From contig NZ_CP091788.1 in assembly GCF_022024055.1 (NCBI RefSeq), forward strand, positions 186,001 through 250,000: a stretch of DNA of 64,000 nt, read 5' to 3'. Below are positions 60,348 through 64,000 of the stretch, piece after piece. The position numbers were made by a program, and so were the translations under genes. The DNA comes from Prevotella sp. E2-28. GTDB taxonomy: Bacteria > Bacteroidota > Bacteroidia > Bacteroidales > Bacteroidaceae. Under the pieces are notes generated by a model. It saw only the letters and a list, made by a program, of their open reading frames with translations. It did not search any database and was not told the origin of the DNA. Numbering within the stretch: the stretch's first letter is position 1; each line of letters begins with the position of its first letter.

Positions 60348-60413
60348 TCTCAAGAGTATGTGAGACAAAAACGCAAATCATGTCATTTTTACACAAATCA
60401 ATTATATAATAAA
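60348..60413. other. non-coding, nothing recognised
   Basis: An AT-rich start of the 668-nt gap between the S8 protease and gpmI. No terminator-like hairpin is obvious directly after the protease stop; the inverted repeat at 60414 may serve. Confidence 0.4.
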
Positions 60414-60534
60414 ATAGCCTTCACTGTCACTGTATTATACTGACATTTAATAATTTATGGTGAAGGCTATATCATAACAATAGCCTTCACTATATCTGTT
60501 TGATATTAAATAACTTATAGAGAATGTGAAGGCT
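60414..60534. repeat. two tandem imperfect palindromes
   Basis: ATAGCCTTCAC (60414-60424) pairs perfectly with GTGAAGGCTAT (60460-60470). A second copy has ATAGCCTTCAC (60480-60490) with GTGAAGGCT (60526-60534). The two copies are head to tail, about 57 and 55 nt long, with unrelated AT-rich loops. Confidence 0.8.
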
Positions 60535-60588
60535 GAAACAAAATGTTTTCGTATTTTTAAATTGCATAGATAGTACTCATTTTCATAA

Positions 60589-60664
60589 CTCTTAGACTTA
60601 TGAAAATATCTCTTAGACTTATGAAAATATCTCTTAGACTTATGAAAATAACTTTTAGACTTTT
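60589..60664. repeat. 21-bp tandem repeat, about 3.5 copies
   Basis: The unit is CTCTTAGACTTATGAAAATA plus T, starting at 60589, 60610 and 60631, with a partial copy from 60652. The first copies are identical apart from the junction base. The flank ATTTTCATAA just upstream is complementary to the TTATGAAAAT of each unit, so hairpins can form. Confidence 0.9.
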
Positions 60665-60690
60665 ACATCATAAATCGTACGTATATTTTT

Positions 60691-60903
60691 CAAAACTCGT
60701 ACAGCCAGGAAGAGTCTGTTGTACGTAGTGTCATAGGCGACAGTCTCTACACCGTGATTCACACCAAGACAGGGGTAGAGCCGGGCATGTCGCATCACTA
60801 CTACGAGATTATGCGTGCCGATACCTCTAGCGCTGCCACAGTGGAATACTACAAGCAGTTAGTCATACAGTATCACGAGCGTTTCGAGCATATTAATGAC
60901 TGA
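60691..60903 (+). pseudogene. decayed gene end (C-terminal fragment)
   Basis: An open frame with normal local codon use runs to the TGA at 60901-60903. It reads from SYSQEESVVRSVIGDSLYTV through HTKTGVEPGMSHHYYEIMRA to VEYYKQLVIQYHERFEHIND. There is no ATG before the Met of GVEPGMSHHYY, and the frame enters directly from the 21-bp repeat tract. It looks like the last 60-70 codons of a gene whose 5' part was replaced or deleted. I do not recognise the parent family. Confidence 0.6.
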
Positions 60904-60942
60904 TTTAACAGAAATAAAGTGTGGAATATGAAAAAAAAGTGC

Positions 60943-60950
60943 TAATTTTG
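60943..60950 (+). promoter_or_regulatory. -7 box TAATTTTG before gpmI
   Basis: The box is 65 nt before the ATG at 61016, so the operon has a leader of about 60 nt, rich in A. The -33 element is weak. Confidence 0.5.
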
Positions 60951-61015
60951 CACCCGCTTATATTAATAAGGTGAAAAAAGAAATAGTAGAAACAAAATAT
61001 TAAGCATTTTTTATT

Positions 61016-62536
61016 ATGGCAAAGAAAGCACTTTTGATGATTCTCGATGGATGGGGAATCGGAAAACATGGCAAGGGCGACGTGATCTTTAATACGCCCA
61101 CTCCTTATTTGGATTATCTGACAGCCGTTTCGGCTCACTCACAGTTACAGGCCTCTGGCGAGGATGTTGGTCTGCCCGACGGACAGATGGGTAACTCAGA
61201 GGTGGGACACCTGAATATCGGTGCCGGACGTATCGTTTATCAGGACCTCGTGAAGATTAACCGTGCCTGCAAGGACGGTTCTATCGTAGAGAATCCTCAG
61301 GTAAAGGCTGCTTATACCTACGCCAAGGAGAACAACAAGAAGTTGCACCTCATGGGCCTGTGCTCTGATGGTGGTGTACACTCAAGCCTCGATCATTTGT
61401 TTAAGCTCATCGAGGTGGGCAAGCACTATGGTCTGAAGAACCAGACTTTCGTACACTGCTTCATGGATGGCCGTGATACCGACCCCAAGAGCGGTAAGGG
61501 CTTCATTGAGCAGGTGACAAAGGTTTGTGCTGACAACGATGCCGCCATCGCCAGCATCATCGGTCGTTTCTATGCAATGGACCGTGACAAGCGTTGGGAG
61601 CGCGTGAAGGAGGGCTATGACCTCATCGTGAACGGTACTGGTAAGCAGGCTACCGATATGGTGAAGGCTGTGGAGGAGAGTTATGCTGACGGCGTGACTG
61701 ACGAGTTCATCAAGCCTATCCACAACAGCAGCGTGAATGGTTGTATTGAGGAGGGTGATGTGGTTATCTTCATCAACTTCCGTAACGACCGTGCCAAGGA
61801 GTTGACCGTGGTGTTGACTCAGCAGGATATGCCTGAGCAGGGTATGAAGACCGTTCCTGGTCTGCAGTACTATTGCATGACTCCATACGATGCCTCATTC
61901 ACTGGCGTAAACATCCTCTTCCCCAAGGAGAATGTAGAGAATACACTGGGCGAATACCTCTCTCAGCAGGGTAAGAAACAGTTACACACCGCCGAGACAG
62001 AGAAGTACGCTCACGTAACATTCTTCTTCAACGGTGGTCGTGAGGCTCCCTACGAGGGTGAGGACCGTATCCTGGTGCCAAGTCCAAAGGTGGCTACCTA
62101 CGACTTGAAGCCTGAGATGAGCGCCTACGAGGTGAAGGATAAGTTGGTGGCTGCCATCAATGAGAATAAGTATGACTTCATCGTAGTGAACTTCGCTAAT
62201 GGTGACATGGTGGGTCACACGGGCGTTTACAACGCTATCGCCAAGGCCGTTTGGGCTGTTGACCACTGTGTAGAGGCTGTGATTGAGGCTGCCAAGGCTA
62301 ACGACTATGAGGCTATCATCATTGCCGACCACGGTAATGCCGACAATGCCATCAACGCTGACGGCACACCTAACACCGCTCACTCGCTGAACCCCGTACC
62401 TTTCATCTACGTGACCAACAACAACTCGGCTACGGTGAAGGACGGTCGTCTGGCTGACGTGGCTCCCTCTATCCTGCATATCATGGGACTGGAGCAGCCT
62501 AAGGACATGACGGGCGAAAACCTGATTTGTGACTAA
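61016..62536 (+). CDS. gpmI: 2,3-bisphosphoglycerate-independent phosphoglycerate mutase
   Basis: A 506-residue dimanganese enzyme of glycolysis and gluconeogenesis that interconverts 3- and 2-phosphoglycerate. It has metal ligands in [10 protein letters not shown], catalytic Ser61 in [17 protein letters not shown], phosphoglycerate-binding [14 protein letters not shown] and [25 protein letters not shown], and C-terminal metal motifs [12 protein letters not shown] and ADHGNAD. Length is normal. Its stop overlaps the start of the HD protein by one base (TAATG). Confidence 0.97.
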   Translation: MAKKALLMILDGWGIGKHGKGDVIFNTPTPYLDYLTAVSAHSQLQASGEDVGLPDGQMGNSEVGHLNIGAGRIVYQDLVKINRACKDGSIVENPQVKAAYTYAKENNKKLHLMGLCSDGGVHSSLDHLFKLIEVGKHYGLKNQTFVHCFMDGRDTDPKSGKGFIEQVTKVCADNDAAIASIIGRFYAMDRDKRWERVKEGYDLIVNGTGKQATDMVKAVEESYADGVTDEFIKPIHNSSVNGCIEEGDVVIFINFRNDRAKELTVVLTQQDMPEQGMKTVPGLQYYCMTPYDASFTGVNILFPKENVENTLGEYLSQQGKKQLHTAETEKYAHVTFFFNGGREAPYEGEDRILVPSPKVATYDLKPEMSAYEVKDKLVAAINENKYDFIVVNFANGDMVGHTGVYNAIAKAVWAVDHCVEAVIEAAKANDYEAIIIADHGNADNAINADGTPNTAHSLNPVPFIYVTNNNSATVKDGRLADVAPSILHIMGLEQPKDMTGENLICD

Positions 62537-63144
62537 TGACTCAACAGGAGTTTCTGGCTTGTATTGAAAAACACAAGCTTGATATAGAAGAGGTAAGAGA
62601 CCGTGCACACATGTTGCACGAGAGTGTGAATCAGCACTATGACAAGGTGCACCCTTACGGGTTCCACCTTGACATGGTGGCTGAATCCGTATTCAAGTAC
62701 GGACACCTCGTGTGCCAGAACGAGCACGATTTCGTGCCTCTTTTCTTTGGTGCTTTCTATCATGACAGCATCGAGGATGCGCGAATGACGTATAATGACG
62801 TAACGAAGGCGGCCCGCCTGTTCATGGATGAAGACCAGGCGTATATCGCAGCTGAGATGGTGTATGCGCTGACTAACGACAAAGGACGTACACGTGCTGA
62901 GAGGGCTGGCGAGCGTTACTATCAGGGCATTCGCGAAACTCCCTATGCACCTTTCCTGAAGTTGGCCGACAGACTGGCTAACGTTACCTACTCGTTTACG
63001 CATGGTAACGCTTCGAATAATCACATGAAAGAGGTGTACAGGGAAGAGATGCCTCATTTCCTTGAGGCTATCAACGCGCATAGCGATGACCCCCGCATGG
63101 CTCTGCCACAAGAGATGATTGACGCTATTTTCAAGTTGCTATGA
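62536..63144 (+). CDS. HD-domain phosphohydrolase, possible small alarmone hydrolase
   Basis: A 202-residue helical protein with metal-binding HD-superfamily motifs: HPYGFHLDMVAESVFKYG, FYHDSIEDARMTYNDV (HDxxED) and PFLKLADRLANVTYS. The spacing and the KLADRL block resemble the hydrolase half of RelA/SpoT proteins and Mesh1-type (p)ppGpp hydrolases. No synthetase domain is present. A role in alarmone or nucleotide hydrolysis is an inference; other HD phosphatase activities are possible. Translation is coupled to gpmI upstream (1-nt overlap) and ung downstream (4-nt overlap). Confidence 0.8.
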   Translation: MTQQEFLACIEKHKLDIEEVRDRAHMLHESVNQHYDKVHPYGFHLDMVAESVFKYGHLVCQNEHDFVPLFFGAFYHDSIEDARMTYNDVTKAARLFMDEDQAYIAAEMVYALTNDKGRTRAERAGERYYQGIRETPYAPFLKLADRLANVTYSFTHGNASNNHMKEVYREEMPHFLEAINAHSDDPRMALPQEMIDAIFKLL

Positions 63145-63806
63145 ACGTACAGATAGAGGAATCGTGGAAACACCACTTGCAGGGGGAATTTGAAAAGCCT
63201 TACTTCGCAGGACTCACCGAAAAGGTGAGACAGGAATATACGTCGGGTACGTGCTATCCCCCAGGGAAATTGATTTTCAATGCCTTCAACCTGTGTCCGT
63301 TTGACAAGGTGAAGGTGGTGATAATCGGACAAGACCCTTATCACGAGCCAGGACAGGCTCACGGACTGAGCTTCTCAGTGCAGGACGGCGTGGTATTCCC
63401 GCCTTCGCTGATAAATATCTTCAAGGAGATACAGGACGACCTGGGTACACCCGTGCCGCCAACGGGTAACCTGACACGATGGGCAGAGCAGGGCGTATTG
63501 CTGCTCAACGCCACACTGACGGTAAGGGCGCACATGGCGAATAGTCACAGCAGGATAGGGTGGCAGAACTTCACGGATGCTGCTATCCAGGCGTTGGCTA
63601 AAGAGCGTGAACACCTGGTGTATATGCTGTGGGGAGGTTATGCTCGCTCAAAGGCGTATATGATTAATAAAGAGAAGAACCTGGTACTGGAGTCTGTACA
63701 CCCCTCGCCGCTCTCTGCTAATCGAGGCGGCTGGTTCGGACAGCATCAGTTCTCACGCTGTAATGCGTATCTACAGGAAAACGGACTGGAACCGATAAAG
63801 TGGTAG
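63141..63806 (+). CDS. ung: uracil-DNA glycosylase, family 1
   Basis: A 221-residue base-excision repair enzyme that removes uracil from DNA. The catalytic water-activating Asp65 lies in VVIIGQDPYHEPGQAHGLSF, with VLLLNATLTVRA (uracil-binding Asn) and the DNA-intercalation loop HPSPLSANRGGWFG. Length is typical. It overlaps the HD gene by 4 nt (ATGA). Confidence 0.97.
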   Translation: MNVQIEESWKHHLQGEFEKPYFAGLTEKVRQEYTSGTCYPPGKLIFNAFNLCPFDKVKVVIIGQDPYHEPGQAHGLSFSVQDGVVFPPSLINIFKEIQDDLGTPVPPTGNLTRWAEQGVLLLNATLTVRAHMANSHSRIGWQNFTDAAIQALAKEREHLVYMLWGGYARSKAYMINKEKNLVLESVHPSPLSANRGGWFGQHQFSRCNAYLQENGLEPIKW

Positions 63807-63833
63807 ATTCGTGAAATTCGTGTAATTCGTAGT
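63807..63833 (+). repeat. three 9-bp tandem units after ung
   Basis: ATTCGTGAA, ATTCGTGTA, ATTCGTAGT fill the gap between the ung stop and the DUF3109 start. It is another short repeat placed exactly at a gene boundary. Confidence 0.7.
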
Positions 63834-63840
63834 TGAAAAG

Positions 63841-64000
63841 ATGAGTAAGTTACCTCCTATATTAGAAGTTGCAGGTGTGCTGATTTCCTCAGATATACTG
63901 ACGGAAGAGTTTTGTTGTGACCTTGAAGTGTGCAAGGGAGCCTGCTGTATCGAAGGCGATGCGGGTGCTCCTGTAACTCTTGATGAGGTGATGGAGATAG
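63841..64000 (+). CDS. DUF3109 family protein, partial (3' end outside window)
   Basis: The first 53 codons, in frame to the window edge. The sequence (MSKLPPILEVAGVLISSDIL, then TEEFCCDLEVCKGACCIEGD and AGAPVTLDEVMEI) matches the conserved N-terminus of DUF3109, a Cys-rich family common in Bacteroidetes thought to bind metal or an Fe-S cluster. Function unknown. It probably belongs to the gpmI-HD-ung operon. Confidence 0.85.
   Translation, partial: MSKLPPILEVAGVLISSDILTEEFCCDLEVCKGACCIEGDAGAPVTLDEVMEI

Noticed and set aside
60589..60664. CRISPR-like array
   Set aside because: The 21-bp units are contiguous with no spacers, and no cas gene is present in the window.

Overview
The window reads as chromosomal DNA of a Bacteroidales bacterium, most likely a xylan-degrading member of the Prevotellaceae (Prevotella, Segatella or Xylanibacter type). 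The reasons are the promoter style (a -7 box TAnnTTTG, often with TTTG 19-20 nt upstream and usually no strong Shine-Dalgarno), the many secreted proteins ending in type IX secretion (T9SS) sorting-like tails, BspA-like repeats, DUF3244, DUF4923, DUF2851 and DUF3109 proteins, and a xylan locus whose core resembles the one known from Prevotella bryantii. The species is an inference.

Layout. 1-11 kb (minus strand): a tetratricopeptide (TPR) membrane regulator, then DUF3244, a tail-fibre-like S74 protein, a gingipain-like C25 protease, three paralogous 'EGKVW' secreted proteins, a BspA-like leucine-rich-repeat lipoprotein and a beta-barrel lipoprotein. 11.1-13 kb: a repeat-rich non-coding stretch followed by an orphan VapE/VirE-type ATPase. 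13-21.4 kb: housekeeping and small metabolic genes (dusB, rhamnose mutarotase with an AraC regulator, a cation diffusion transporter, an operon LUD-DUF2851-thioesterase-dprA, and tRNA-Asn). 21.6-37.4 kb: a C-terminal processing protease, then rimP-nusA-infB-sufB, and sufC-sufD, sufS-rnhB. The suf genes are split by an inserted sensor-kinase/membrane-protein pair and by a secreted-protein gene. 37.4-49.2 kb: the xylan locus. Minus strand: sugar symporter, GH10 xylanase, GH43, an ECF sigma factor, GH67 alpha-glucuronidase. Plus strand: a SASA esterase, a DUF4923 lipoprotein and a GH31 alpha-xylosidase-like enzyme. 49.2-60.3 kb: three large secreted proteins behind a membrane-anchored TPR/AraC regulator, with a divergent S8 protease. 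60.3-61 kb: a repeat-rich stretch and a decayed gene end. 61-64 kb: gpmI, an HD hydrolase, ung and the start of a DUF3109 gene.

How it fits together. Two clusters of secreted or surface proteins share one plan: a leading gene for a membrane-spanning TPR sensor with a cytoplasmic DNA-binding end, followed by co-directional cargo genes. The xylan locus covers extracellular xylan cleavage, import, and removal of arabinose/xylose, glucuronic acid, acetyl and alpha-xylosyl groups, with a sigma factor translated inside the operon. The most unusual non-coding theme is a family of short tandem repeats, mostly of 7-bp period. They occur at gene boundaries and as linker-coding sequence just before the C-terminal sorting tails of adjacent secreted proteins. 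I found no rRNA, CRISPR array or intact insertion sequence.
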